In this document: positions 13,201 to 28,000 of the stretch, piece by piece | Position numbering within the stretch: the stretch's first letter is position 1 | Layout: each line of letters opens with the position of its first letter | From: Rugalucina vietnamica | Lineage: Eukaryota; Mollusca; Bivalvia; Lucinida; Lucinidae | Reading direction: 5' to 3' | DNA: 64,000 bases | Assembly: GCA_964017185.1 (NCBI GenBank) | Contig: OZ024870.1 | Span: 27,675,621-27,739,620 of the forward strand | Position numbers and translations under genes: made by a program | The notes under the pieces: model-generated | Databases searched by the model: none | Told to the model about the DNA's origin: nothing | Seen by the model: only the letters and a program-made list of their open reading frames with translations

Positions 13201-16200
13201 GTGGATTTTGTAATTCACCTGTACTGTAACTGCATTATTTTTTTTCTATTTTAGCTGATCTACATGTATTTATAGACATCTGCAATTCCTGGACCTTCTT
13301 TACTTACTTCCTGTCCTTAAAGTTTATAAATAAAAACTTGTTTGTTACAATGCGGAATGTCTACGTACAGTATTAAAAAGAATTTCGAGTAATGAAAATA
13401 TCAGAATGTGTTCTCTTTTCCAACCTTATTTTTGACAAACTAGCAGAAACATTCTTAATTTTACATGTCTAAGTTATTTACAGTGCATACGTGTATTACC
13501 AAACATTTTGTTATCCGTCATCATTTTCGATGATTGAAAGAATAACTCAGAAGTGGTAGTATAATGTGAAGGTAATGCCTGTAAGCACATTTCCTCCTGA
13601 AGGATCCATAGCCTCAGCTCCGAAAGGATCCTGTGCCCGTCTCCTTGAGGAACCGTTACCGCCAACAGAGGTTGTTTTCGTGTTTATTTATCAAATACAA
13701 GTATATTACCACTTTATTTATTTAATTTCAGATTGGCAAATACAATATCTAGTGAAAAGAAGTGCTAAAACGTTTTGATCAATGACGTTTTTCCAAATAT
13801 TCAAGGGTTTTCACCTGCCTGTCGTCAAAAAATCCAGTTCTCGGCCAACATTTTTATCTCGTAAACAATAACGAAATGTTTGTGCACATAAAGAAAGCGC
13901 TGAGATTGTATCTTGATTACCACGTCATTATGTGCGCATACGTTTTGTACTCACTGTTCACGATAAAACCTCAAAAAACCGTTTCTCTACACACAACCAT
14001 GACGATACTGACGTTTTCCTCCGAAAGGAACTGTCCCTTCATCCGAAAGGATCGGGCAACGCACATTTCCTCTGAAAGGATCCGTTTTGGTTACCTACCG
14101 TGAATCTTGTATGTTTTGTATGCAACTGTGTTTTTTGGAGCTCAACATAATCCTGTCATTCTGGCCCCTTGGGTCAAAAATGACCCCACCTCGGGGGTCA
14201 TTAGTTCCCAATGATAGACTTACAATGGGAAATACATGAAATACATGAAAAAATCTTCTCTCAAACTGTACTTTTATATTTTGTGGTAGCAATATATAAG
14301 TCTTTCATAGTTGTATACATCAATTAATGACCAAAATCATATACATTACAAAAAATTGCTGTTGCAATGTACAGAGATTTTTTTTCAGCTGTAAAAATTT
14401 GAAAAATTTCATTGGAAAAATTTTTTATATTTCTAATATTTTTGCTCAAAACATTGATTGTGGGTACACGTTAGAAAGGCCTTGTCAAGGGGGTTCTAGC
14501 GAGTACCCACAATCTATGTTTTGGAGCAAAAATAAGAAGAAAAAAAAATAGGTATACCCCTGCATACCCCAGTTTTGCTATATAAAAGTGGAGTTTAAGT
14601 GCGTATGCATATCACGGACATGTTTTCCTGATGCATGAATTTTGAAAAGCAGTGTTTATTGAATAAGTGATCCCTATCAAACTTTGAGTTGTATAAATAA
14701 CATTATAGTCCCATAACCATATTTTTTCTTCTAATTTCAATGTCATGTAATTCTGAACATACTTAAACCAGAGTTCTCACTAGAATTTTAAAATTGGAGT
14801 AGAAATGAGTTTGAAAATTGGAGTAAATATGAGATGTTTCTTAAAATGTTGAAAATTGGAGTAAAAATGAGATGTTTCTTAAAATGTTGAAACTTTAAGT
14901 AAAATTGAGATCTTTCTTAAAATGTTGAAAATTGGAGTAAAAATGAGATCTTTTTAAAAATGTTGGATTCATCCAATACTTTACTATTGGTGATTTCCAA
15001 AAAGTTAGAGTCAGTATAAAAAGTTGGAGTTTAAAACTCCTAATTTGGAGTTAGTGAGGACTCTGCATAAACCATCCTTCTTCCTTTCCTATTTCTGTTA
15101 GTTTTCATTTTCTCCCTTAATATTGAATGATTCACACTTTAACAGTCATAAAGATATTGGTAGCAAATGAGCCGCCTCGTGGGAAAACCAACAGTGTGGT
15201 TTCCGAACAGGTCCGACACAAACCGGGCTGTACAAGCACAGAAAAGAGCTAGAAGCTTGAAATTTTGGAGTTAAGTAGAGGAGGAAATGTACTATCCGAG
15301 CAAAGCAAAAACAAAGGTGCTGATCAGCTTCGCGGTTACCGCGAAGCTGATCTGCGTCTTTGTTTTCGCATATGCAGATTGTTGGTTTTCCCATGAGGCG
15401 GCTCAAATGTTTTAGTGCTAGAGGCAGCTTTACATAAAGAAACCTCTGTTGGGTAGTGGTTATGTCACTCACCTTGTAAATCGGGGCTTCTCCTGTCTGT
15501 TGGTTGAGACTGTAAACTGAGATCCCGTCTCCATATGACCATGGCTGTTGATGGGATGTTAAATCCAAAATCAACCAATCAAAGTTTTACAAAAGAATGT
15601 GTGTTCTATAAATGTATACACAGATAAAGTGTGATAACTTAAGATAAAGTTATTGATTTTGATCCATAGATGTCGACTTCTTTCAAGATTTTTGAAAAGC
15701 TTGAGTAAAATTATATCTTAAGGATGTTCGCTGCCAATGAAAAAGTATTCAAACTTTTTTTCTAACCACTCTTTTTTGATTCCAAAATACAATACAAGAC
15801 ATTTGAAAACAAAACAAGTATAGGGTAGTGTGCATTTTTTCAAGCTACAGGCCTGTGAATGAGACCTCTGAACACCATGTTTAAAATTTAGTAAAATTAA
15901 TTTAATTTTTAATTCTTTGAAACATACCCGTCTTGAACAAAAATACATCCAGAAAGCTTTCAAAAGTCATAATAGTTACGTAATGCAGACTATTTTGGAC
16001 CAAAAGCATAGAAAAATTTGCAACTTGAAGTGGAGGACAAAATTTTACGAGTCGTTTTCCAACCCTACCCCCATACTTGAAAAGTCGGAAAAAGTCAATA
16101 TTTTGAAATTTGCCAAACCCACATTTGTAGATTCAAACTTTTTCTTGTATTTTCACACAACATAGAACTTGGTAATATTGTTCGAATAAAAGAAAGAAAT

Positions 16201-19011
16201 ATATAGGGTAGTGTGCATATAAGAGAGAACCAACTATTTGAAAATCGCCACTTTAAGCCTTTTTTCGGCTGTTTTATTTGTTAAAGCCCATTTCATAAAA
16301 CATGCCAAAATTTTAAAACTAGCACACCAAAGACAGAAAGACTGACTTAGAAGACAATGTGCACATATACTGCTGCTAAAATAAACATAGAACTAGTGCA
16401 ATTTACTTGAAGATGTGTAATATGCAAGTTTAATCTACCCACCCCCTAAATTTTACTGACAACTAAAATTTTCTGGAAAAGTGCAGAAAATGGGGTGAAA
16501 AAATGAAGTTCCTTAGATTGACAATTTTCATGGCTCATTCAATGCATATCATCAATATGTATCCAAATATAAAATATTAGGAAAATATCTGCAACCGTTT
16601 ACGAGATATACAACAAAATAAAAACCGGAAGTTCCGAAATGTCAAATGTTGGCAGCGAACATCCTTAAAATGAGCCGCCCCATGGGAAAACCAACAATCT
16701 GCATAGGCGAAAACAAAGGCGCAGATCGCAGTAACTGCGAAGCTGATCAGCGCCTTTGTTTTCGCTACTCGGATAGTACAGTTCCTCTCCCACTTAAATC
16801 CGAAATTTCAAGCTTCTAGCTCTTTTCTGTGACTGTACAGCTTGGTTTGTGTCAGACCTGTTCGGAAACCACATTGTTGGTTTTCCCACGAGGCGGCTCA
16901 AATGTTGGCTTGGAAGTAAGCCTTTCTAGTGGGACTGTATAAAACCTTTGGTCAAAATAAACAAGTTGAAGTAATAACACAAATGAGTTAACAAAAACTG
17001 TTGAGTCATGGTCATTCTGTCATGACTGTGGGACATGTATGCCATAGATTTTCATAGCCAGTGTTTAGAAAATGTCTGTGGGCTTTTATTCTTATCAAAC
17101 CTGTATTCCTACACATTTTCATGACAATTTGGTCAGAAAAATATTTCTGTTCTTCTAGTGTGGTTAAACAACTTTACCTGATTCAAGTGACAAAAAACTT
17201 TTTTCAAGCTCAACTCAGCTGAACAAAATAGCCCAAATAAATTGAAATTTCTGGTTTTACATCGCCAAAGCCTGTAATATTCCTGCTGATTAATGTTAAA
17301 ATGCCAGCAATAATCGAGTAATATGAGCAGGATAAATTTTAGCCTGAGCTGAGCATGAAAAACGTTTTATAACCTCAAGGCCTGATTCAGAAAGCATAGT
17401 TTTTAGTTAATGACAAGTGTGCTTAAGTAACTAGCAGTCTACATGCGAGAGGCTTGCTTAGGAACAGTTTGATTATGATGACTTTCTGTAGGTGAAAAAA
17501 GTGTATGACAGTTTGCTTGAAACTTGTTAGATCTTGCATTACTTGTGAACATGAAAGAAGCAAATCATCCTACATTTAAAAAAAAATCAATCTTTAAGCT
17601 ACTTTCAGTGTCTGTGCTAATCTAAACATTAATGATGAAAAAAATATCATGAGTGTAAGGTATGGATGAACAAATCTGTCCCTTGGGTCACATTTTGAAT
17701 CATTCAGCCGATCATCATGATAACAAACAGTGACCCTCGGGACACAACTGCCTATCCATACCTGACAGTACTGTAAGATATTTCAGCTGCAGCATGAGAA
17801 AAACCAACATCTTGCGTATGCGAAAACAAAGGCGCAGATCAGCTTCGCAGTAACTGTGAAGCTGATCAGGGCCTTTCTTTTAGCTACACAGATAGTACAA
17901 TTCTTCTTCTTTTTAAATAAAAAAAAATCAGTCTTCTAGCCATCTTCTGTGCTTCTACAGCTCAGTTTGTGTCAGACCTGTTCGGAAACCACATTGTTGA
18001 TTTTCTCATGATAAAGCTCATATATTCTTAAAGTGTCAACTTGTCTATTATTTTTTCCAGAACCCATGTTTCTAGAGCATCGGCTAGAAGTCCAATGATG
18101 ACATCAGGCAAGCACCTGACTACCCCCAACCACCATATCAAGTCACCATTCAAACATTCTGTCTTCAAACCACGACTGGTTCCAGTAAGTATTTTAGCCC
18201 AAATAAGACTCTTTTCTTTTTCTGGGACTTTGGCAAACAGTATAGCCCCAGATGTGACGCTGCAGAATGTGGCATTCAATCTCCAGCTATTCTGTTTGCT
18301 AAGAGGAATGAATCGGAAACGTTAAAAATGAAAGTGGACTCATCCAACTGATAATGATGGGCAAGTTCATTCATCACTTATGGGTTAATATTAACCTACA
18401 GGGCTCAGTAGTATAGAGGGTGCTGTTAATGAAGTTCAACTTTGATGTTTGCTATATTCTTTTATGAACACTTGCTAACTACAGTTCAACCCCATTATAA
18501 CATTCCTCATTACAACGCGATTTTCAATACAACACAGCAATGTCATAACTCCCAAAATGATAATTTTGCTATATGTCTGTTGTAAATAATCACCCATTAT
18601 AACACAGTTTCACTTATAATATGGTCTGTTTCTGTGGATCCCAGAGATAACATTATAATGAGGTTGACCTGTATTAGGAATGAATTTCATATTGGTAAGA
18701 CCAAGGTCTTATTTCCTGATCTTTGCTGTTGAGTTGTATATGAAGCATGAAATCAGACAAATTATTCATTTTAGGAAGGTAGACATTCACCTTCTCAGGA
18801 GCTGAAGGCTAGGACCACCCAGGCAGCTTTTTACATCAACAGACTGATGGCTATGACCACAGATAAAGACCCACCAAGAACAGCTGGAAAGCTCAAGAAG
18901 GGCAGGTAATTAAAAAAAAATCTTATTGTCCAAAGTTTCTTTATTCATTATTATAAAGGAGTATTTGTAGCATGCATTCTAAGAGTATCTATGAGTTTTT
19001 TTGTTTTTTTT

Positions 19012-19042
<31 letters not shown>

Positions 19043-22000
19043 TTTGCTTTCATAATGTCTCTATTTGATATACAAATATCTGTGGTGTTCTAAGAGTATC
19101 TATAATGTTTTTTGCTTTCATATTGTCTTTTGATATGTAAATTTAATTAATTTAATATACAAAATATTCTTTGCTTGTACACATAAAATCGAGATGCTTC
19201 TGCTGGTGAAAAAGTGGTGATTGATATGACCTGGAATGTATTACAAAATTAAACTAAAAAAGTTTTCTTTTGTGGCATCTTCAACCTCTGATTTCTATAG
19301 TCTACAAATGACTTCAACGAATGTTAAATTACAAACTAAGGTTTTAACATGATTGCGTGTAATTGCCTGAATGGCAATCATGTTACTCATGATTAAGACG
19401 AAGTGAACATAACCGTTTTGAACTTACATGTATTATAACACTACGGATACATGACAGATGTCCCGCAGATAAGAATAGAATATAGTGCACAGGCAATAGA
19501 ATAAGATACATCATGCATACCCTTCATATGCCACATATATATATATATGTCACACATACTTAGCACATACTCCTTGATACACCATACATATGAAAGTGAA
19601 ACCCCATAGGAATACAGATACGTCACTGATAAGCTACAGGAACATAGCCAAGACATCACACATATGTTGTACATATGTCACTTTCAGAATAAAATATGCC
19701 TCCGATATCGGTGTATAGAAATTCTCCTAGATGTGTATGCGATACGCTGCTGATATGTGAAGGTGTGACTGTAGCTTTACATAAACAAAATGTGAAAGAA
19801 TAATGTTTCTCATTACCATTCCATGTGTTTTAATTCATCAAAACTGATTTTCATAAGGCTGCAGGGAAAGGACCAGATTTAATCTGGAAAGACTTGTATT
19901 TGACATATTGATCAGTCTTTCTCTTTACATGCCAGACACGTGGCAAGAAGGCAGTTGTTATGTTGATACTGGAATAGTGATACACAGTCATGTGAGCCGC
20001 CTCGTGGGAAAACCAACAATGTGGTTTCCGAACAGGTCCGACACAAACCAACCTGTACAGTCATAGAAAAGAGCTAGAACCTTGAAATTTTGGATTTAAG
20101 AAGAAGAGAACTGTACTATCCAAGTAGCGAAAACAAAGGCGCTGATCAGCTTCGCGGTTACCGCGAAGCTGACCTGCGTCTTTGTTTTTGCATATGCAGA
20201 TTGTTGGTTTTCTCATGAGGCGGCTCATATCATGTTGTAATGTCAAAATTATGCCCTAGGTTCTGTGGACAGCTCAATGTTCATGTTAAATATGATTCTA
20301 TATTTCAGGCTTAAACCATTATACCCGGTGAATGTTGAAGGACCAAGTATAGACCGCTGCAGAGGAATTATTTCTGGTAAGTATTGAAAATCGATAGAAA
20401 ATTGAAGGACAATTGCTAAAGATTTTGCAATATGTGTATGTTTGTTCCATGTTCATGTCTTTGAACGTATATTTAACATAGACGTTTTGGTCAAAAATAA
20501 TTGTTTTGGAGCTTTTTGACTGTGTTAGAGTGTCAGACTCAGGAGTGAAAAATTGGAAGTTAGCAACATAACACTGCCATGTTGTACTCTTGAGAAGTGT
20601 AGCTACTCCACATAAAACAGATCAAATTCTACAAACTGTGGTTTCTTTCCAACACGGCTGGAATGTTGTTGACTATGACATGAAGCAGCTGCACAATCAA
20701 ACAAGGAAGGGCATTATGAAATAACAAGATACATGTATAATAATATTGAAGAAAAATAAACGTAACATCATACCTGCTGTGTTAATGAACTTCTCAATGA
20801 ATCTATAGAGGCAAGAAGTTACGAAGCCAGCCCAAGCAGGACCCTTCAACGACGCATCCATCTAATGAACACCATTCCCAATGTCCATGAGTATCTGTTA
20901 GAACATAGACCATGTACGACAGAGTCCGTCCACCAGACTTCAGTGGCGGACAGTGACGATGAGGTCGCCAATATGAAGGATGTGGTAAATGACGAGACTG
21001 TTGACTCCATCAGGTGATTATGAGCCTCATTAGGCTTTAAAAATGGACAGAATTTTGCAGTCATTACAGTAGCTTGCAATAAATAAACTTTGCTACGAAA
21101 AAAGAAAAAAAAAAGACCTAAGATGTGTAATCAATATCTTTATCTGTCACCATTTGTTGGGTTTCGAAATGGTAAAATTTATGGTCAGACAGCTCCTTAA
21201 GCGACATTTAAACAAATTTAAGCATACCTCAGCAAATCTTTTTTTTCACTTTAAAGCTAATTGTATTGTTGTGCTATTGCATGTACTAAAATGATGAGTG
21301 TTTACGCCCTTAATATGTAAGAGCTTAGGGGATGAACTGAGCTGATAAGAAACTTACTGGAAGAAATATTGAAATATGTTTAGTAAAAAGTTGTATCACA
21401 GATTCAGCTCATCTACTCAGTTCATTGCCTCAGTTCAACTCAAGCTTTTAGTATAATGCTACTAAATTTTGACAAAAAATGAGAGATCTGTCCAGGCACT
21501 GTTATGTAGAGTGTATGGTATTGTGCTGATTCATTCATAATTAATTTTGATATATTCTTTTTCAATAAAATGTCATGTGTCACAGACTCAACTCATTGCC
21601 TCAGCTCATTGCCCCAGCTCATAAGCTCATAAATCATACTTTTAGTATGTGCCATATTTTCTAGGTCCATACCTGACAGAGACCCATACATGGATGAAAA
21701 CCTTTCTCTAACAGCTGACGGCAGTAAGTACCATATTGATTCTTAAGTTTGAGGCTAATGTACATTGAGAAATGTTCATAGTATGTGCTGGTTGATGTCC
21801 AGGAGGTGGTGACACATCACATCATGACTGAAAATTGCTTACTGAAGTTGAACCACAAACAAACAAACAAAAAGAAAAGTTATAGTTTTAGCTCTTTTAG
21901 TTTTATTGGAAAAACAGATAGTAACTGAAAAAAGCACTAGAAATGAAAAAAAAAAAAAAAAAAAAAAAACTGACTCGAAGTATGATATTTCTAACTATTT

Positions 22001-25000
22001 ATAGATTAAATACTAAAAGAGAAGAAGTGCCATTAAGTCTGACATGTCACAGAGCAAATAAAAGAGAAAAGAAAAACCTGTTTAACATTTCATTTAAAGC
22101 AATTTTTAGATTTTAGATGTTCAAAATATCTTAGATCAAGCAAAGTACTTCAAAAGCTTGTGTTTTAAACATACACGGTCACATAAAAGTGTTAAAATCA
22201 TTCCTATATCAGTAGTTTATTTGACTTCAGTAAACAATATCAAAGGCACAGATGTTGAAAGTCGTGGTTCCTCTATCACAGATTCCCCAACTCCAAGAAT
22301 GTTTGCCACTGAGCTGGGAACCAAGTCCCCCCAGGCTGTGGAAGGTGATCTCACAGTCCCTCCACAACTTGTGCAGTTTAGTGAAACCCAAGACCCTTAC
22401 CAGCTATCACACCCACAGATGGAGAGCAATGGTCATGATGATTCAGAGATGGTCCCCAGTCAGGATAATGCTGAACCAATCTCTGAGTTTGGGAATGAGG
22501 CACAAAAAGTTCGCAGTACCAGTCCATCTAAATCTGTACGCTTTGTGGACAAGTCTGGACAGAGTGTAACAGATATAAGACAGCAAAGCAGTACTAGTAT
22601 AGCAAAAGATCAGAATGAAAGACTTGGAAGCAGTGAAGAAAAGAAAAAAGATCAGAAGAAAAATAAGCAGAGTTTGGAATCATGTAAATCTGATGATTTA
22701 AATGCCAAACACAAGAAAGACGATGATGATGATGATAAGGATAAGGATAAAAACATACAAAATCAAAATCAGAGTCAGCCAGGCATTGTTGTGAGAGGTG
22801 GTTCTGGTAAAACAAATGAGAATAAATCAGAAAATTCAAAATCTGGAGGAAATCAGACTGGCAGTCAAAAAGAAAAGACAGCAAGTAGAAATATGAGACC
22901 GAGATCCCACAGTCCCTTATTAGGGCAAAACTGTTCAAAATTTCGTAACTCTAGTGCTAGTAAACCCCACAAAAATAAGCTGCAAGTTCAAACTATAAAC
23001 CACGCTGATGCTACCCCAACAATAATAGGACCAGAGAGTCCTTCACGATCACGTAATTGCAGTCGATCAGGAAGTCCTACTGGTAAAAGATTCACAGAAA
23101 ATGACAGTTACTGCATTTCCGCGGAAACTGCACTAGATAAATATGATTATTTTAGTGAAAGGACAAAGGTTAAGTTTATGATAGAAGGTGAAGAACCAGA
23201 GATTGAAACAATCTTTGTTGAAGATGAAGATGATATAGGTTTAAGACATGATAAAGATATAACATTTGAAGCTATTGAATCTGAGTTGAAATCTCTGAGA
23301 CATAGTATACAGAATAAACTTTTTGAACAAGGTTCTGACAAGCTGGAGCTGTACAATGAAATTGACATTGATGATGATAAAACTGAAGGCTCTGATGAAG
23401 CTAATGCTAGAAATGGTGACAAACCATTGTTTGTTGAGGGTAGAAATCCTTCCAGGCAAGGAAAAGAACCCATAGTACAAGCAAGCCAAGATGATTATGC
23501 TGATTTAATAGAAAAATACAGAAAAAGATGCATGGATCGAAGCGAACTTTATGGTGCTTTCAGTGAGAGATTAATCACACCTCGAAGCCAAAGTAGCTAC
23601 GCAAATTCAAATAGAATGTTGTTTCAACAGAGGCTAAATAGCTTTAAAAATGATGCTTCTGTAGATTCTGATCAGAAGTCAAAATTATTTGAAGGCAGCT
23701 CAGTGACAGGTACTCATATAAGTGACAGTGGACATGGTAGTATGGATAATGTGTCTGAACTATCAAGACCAGCCAGTGTGACATCATCGGGAATTCCCAG
23801 GCTAAATTTAGAACAATGCACAAGTGACCTTGACCTAGATTCAGGGTCAGAGGCTTCCCCAAAGCCAAAAGATGGTGGTAACGGAGCTTTATTGGCTGAT
23901 AAAGATGGTGGTAATGGTACTATAGTTGCTGATAATGAGTTCGGCATTGATAAGAATATTCTAGAGATGGTTTGTGATGATCTACCTCCAGTGGAACCCA
24001 GGAAAGATTTGAACAGAAAGGAAATGTAAGTACTAATACTCTGTTATATCAACTGTCTCATTGTGGGATTTCCGATGCATTTGTTTACAAATCATCCTAT
24101 TCATCTGAAGCTAGCTTAGTGTACAAAATATTGAATTTAACTTAAGGTGATATGAATGAAAGCTACAAATGACGGCATCGATAAGATTGAATGTTTGTGC
24201 AGCCTGATTTGCATGTTTATGATTATATTAGTAAACAGATTAATTCAGTCAGCTGCTTCATTTGATTATAGATCATTTTTTACTCATTGGCTCTTATTCT
24301 ATGGTTTGATTGACTTTTTTTATAAAATCAAGTTTTTACTTGCTTTCTACTAACATTGAATTTATGTTGGCATGCATACTAATGTATTTCAATAGGTGTC
24401 TGTTTTTTATACCCCCCGCAAAACGAAGTTTTATGGGGGTATACTGTTTTCAGTCTGTCCGTCATTCCGTGATTCCGTCATTCCGTCAACATTTTGACAT
24501 CTTTGCTGAATAACTTAAGTAGTTTTTGCCCTATGTTCTTCAAATTTTCAACACACCTGCACCATCAGACAACACATGTGTGATATGAATTTAGGGGCCA
24601 AAGGGTCAGTTTTGCAAGAGTTATGGGACTTTTTAAACCTATACATAGAATGTTTGCCATAGTGCTAATAGTGCATACTTTGTGAAATCAACTCCTCCTA
24701 CAGCGTTCAATACTCTCTTTTGATACTTTGCAGATATGTGCCAGAGATATTGAAGATATGCATGAAGAAGTATTATGCTGAAAAAATGATTTTTGACAAA
24801 TTTACAGCATTTTGAACTTAGCCAATTTTCGATAATTGCCATATTCAACAATGGTTGGAAGTGCATAGTTTGTGAAATCAACTCCTCCTAGGGCTTTCAG
24901 TATTTCTTTTCAATACTTTGTAGACATGTTCCACACATATTGAAGATGTGCATGAAGAATTATAATGCTGAAAAAATAATTTTTGACGAATTTACAGCAG

Positions 25001-28000
25001 TTTTTAACATAGCCATTTTTTGACCATTGCTTATACAATAATGGTTGGTAGTGCATACTTTGTGAAATCAACTTCTCCTACAGCTTTCAATATTCTCTTT
25101 TGATACTTAGCAGATATGTGCCAGAGATATTGAAGATATGCATGAAGAAGTATTATGCTGAAAAAATGATTTTTGACAAATTTACAGCATTTTGAACTTA
25201 GCCAATTTTCGATAATTGCCATATTCAACAATGGTTGGTAGCGCATAGTTTGTGAAATCAACTCCTCTTAGGGCTCTCAGTATTTCTTTTCAATACTTTG
25301 CAGACATGTTCCACACATATTGAAGATGTGCATGAAGAAATATAATGATGAAAAAAAAATCTTGACAAATTTACAGCAATTTTTAACATAGCCATTTTTT
25401 GACCATTGCTTATATACAATAATGGTTGGTAGTTCATAGTTTGTGAAATCAACTTCTCCAAGGGCTTTCAGTATTTCTTTTCAATACTTTGCAGACATGT
25501 TCCACATATATTGAAGATGTGCATGAAGAATTATAATGCTGAAAAAATAATTTTTGACAAATTTACAGCAATTTTTAACATAGCCATTTTTTGACCATTG
25601 CTTTTACAATAATGGTTGGTAGTGCATATTTTGTGAAATCAACTCCTCGTGAGGCTTTCAGTATTTCTTTTCAATACTTTGCAGACATGTTCCACACATA
25701 TTGAAGATGTGCATGAAGAATTATAATGGTGAAAAAAATAACTTTTGACAAATTTACATCAATTTTCAACATTGCCATTTCTTGACCATTGCATATATAC
25801 AATAATGGTTGGCAGTGCATACTTTGTGAAATAAACTCCTCTTAGGGCTTTCAGTGTTACTTTTAAATTCTTTGTAGATTTGTTCCAGATACTTTAGATG
25901 TGCATAAATAATTTTCATGCTGAAGAGTTAATTTTTGACAAAATTTCAGCTTTTATTTAACTTAGCCAATTTTTTACCATTTCTCATGATAAACAATAAT
26001 GATCATAATGCATACAGTGAAATCAACCTCAAGCTTTCAATATATTCTTTTAATATCTTATAGATGTGACTGGCATACTGAGGATGTGTAGTGAAGAATT
26101 ATAATGCTGAAAAGATATCTTTGACAAATTTTCTGCATTATCAGCCAGCGTCAGATAATTTTGCGGGGGGGTATACTGAAAGCCTTGCTTGCAGCCAATT
26201 TCTAGTTTATTGTCAGTTTTATATTTATCGATTTACAAAAAAGAAAAGATAAGTTCGGTAATCAGTAAATATTTTTCTGTAGAATAAGGAAAGTTTTGAA
26301 AAGTCATAAAATTAGGAGGTAAGTCCAGCACCATGATATAGCCAGTTTCCCATTATTTTGTACCATCATATTTTGTTTTTAGGCTAGATATTCTTGCTTA
26401 GTTATGTAGATGTGTAAGAAACACACTGTATTGATTCTTTGTATAGTTTTGTTAACTTTTGTATAATTGCAATAAATTCAGTATATTTTGAGAGTCTTTA
26501 TTCAGATACATCATGCATAGTCTTAAGTCCGGGGGTGATTCAAATGATGCCACCTGTGCTGTTGTCTGGGTCATTTGTATACTGTTACATGCTAAACCCT
26601 GCAGCTGCTGTCCTGCGAATATATGGTCAAAGACGGTAAATATGATAATAGTAATTTTGCTGTCATAGGAGACATGATACAGCTGTCAGTGTACTCGAAT
26701 GGCAGCAAGATTCTGCATGTAGTGGTATACGAATGACTTGGACTGTTGGACAACTGCACGGGTAGTATCATTTAAATATTACTCCCATGCTAACAGTCTG
26801 TCCAATTTGTTTGTGCAAAAAGAATAGCTCACCAAATACGGCAAATAGTTTATAGAATTAATATAGTGTGATATGGCTTTGGTTTTGGTACTCTCTATTT
26901 CCACTCTTCTTTGTTTCAATATTTAAACAGCAGTCACACAGTAGCGTATAACCCAAACGTGCGCTGGGTGTATGAAAAATCTCAACACGCTGAAGATTTT
27001 GGACATATAAAATTAATTTGTTCCTTTAACTCGCTTTTGCAGTCACACATTAGCGCGTGACTGAGTCGTGTGCCGGACATATAAAAAATCTCAAAGTTTT
27101 GGAGTACGTTTGTCGTACATCCCAGACACGCTAGGCATGCGCTACAGACGCGCTGTATGCGTTTCATGTGCGCTCCAAGCACGCTTGGCACACGTTACAG
27201 GCGCGTTCCACACTCGCCCAAACCAGCATCCGGTTAAAATCGAAACGCGCACGTAGTGTATATGACATGCTTGAAACGCGTGCTTGGCATGTGCTGGGCG
27301 TGTTCGAAACGTATTCAACGCGTGTGGAACGTACTTGTTGCATGTAGGTCACACGCCCGACACACGCCCAACTTCTAGAAAATTTTTAAGCATGTTTAAA
27401 ATTTTATTTAGCCCAAACGCACACGAAACGCGCGCCGACGTTTAGCGACGTGCGCCGGACGTACACCAAGCATACCCAGCGCGCGCTTAACGCGCCTTGG
27501 ACGTGTCTCCGACGAGCGTCTGGCGTATGTGGAAATTTGTATTTTTTCAACACGCCCGGCGCGCATTTCACTTATACGCTAATGTGTGACTGCTGTTTAA
27601 CATGTATCTGAATATTCTTGTCAAATTCAACTTTTCAGTTTGCACAGTCTACATGTATCTATCTTTTGCACAGCTCGGTTTATGTTGCACTTGGTTCTAC
27701 TTGAATATATAAATTGTAATTTAGCCTCAGTCTATCCATCTGTTGCACAGCTCAGTATATACATGATAAGAAACCCATTAGCTTTTCGTATGAAGTGACT
27801 TGCACACATGTATGCTATACCTTGACTAGTTATACATAGGCATGTTTAGTAGCTATTTCAGTGCACACCCAGTTCTGAACCTCTGTTTGTATGACTATGA
27901 TGTATGTTTTAAAGACAGAACAAATATTCTGAGCACTATGTAGTTTAGTTATGATGCATCACCTGTGTGTTGCTGTTAGGCTATAATGATACTGTAAATT

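Noticed and set aside
15146..15574. 142-residue minus-strand reading frame
   Set aside because: Again MITE-1 (15169-15404) plus chance open flanks.
22594..23947. Several minus-strand frames of 74-114 residues
   Set aside because: Shadows of the large plus-strand exon 22231-24025, which is supported by phase at both ends.
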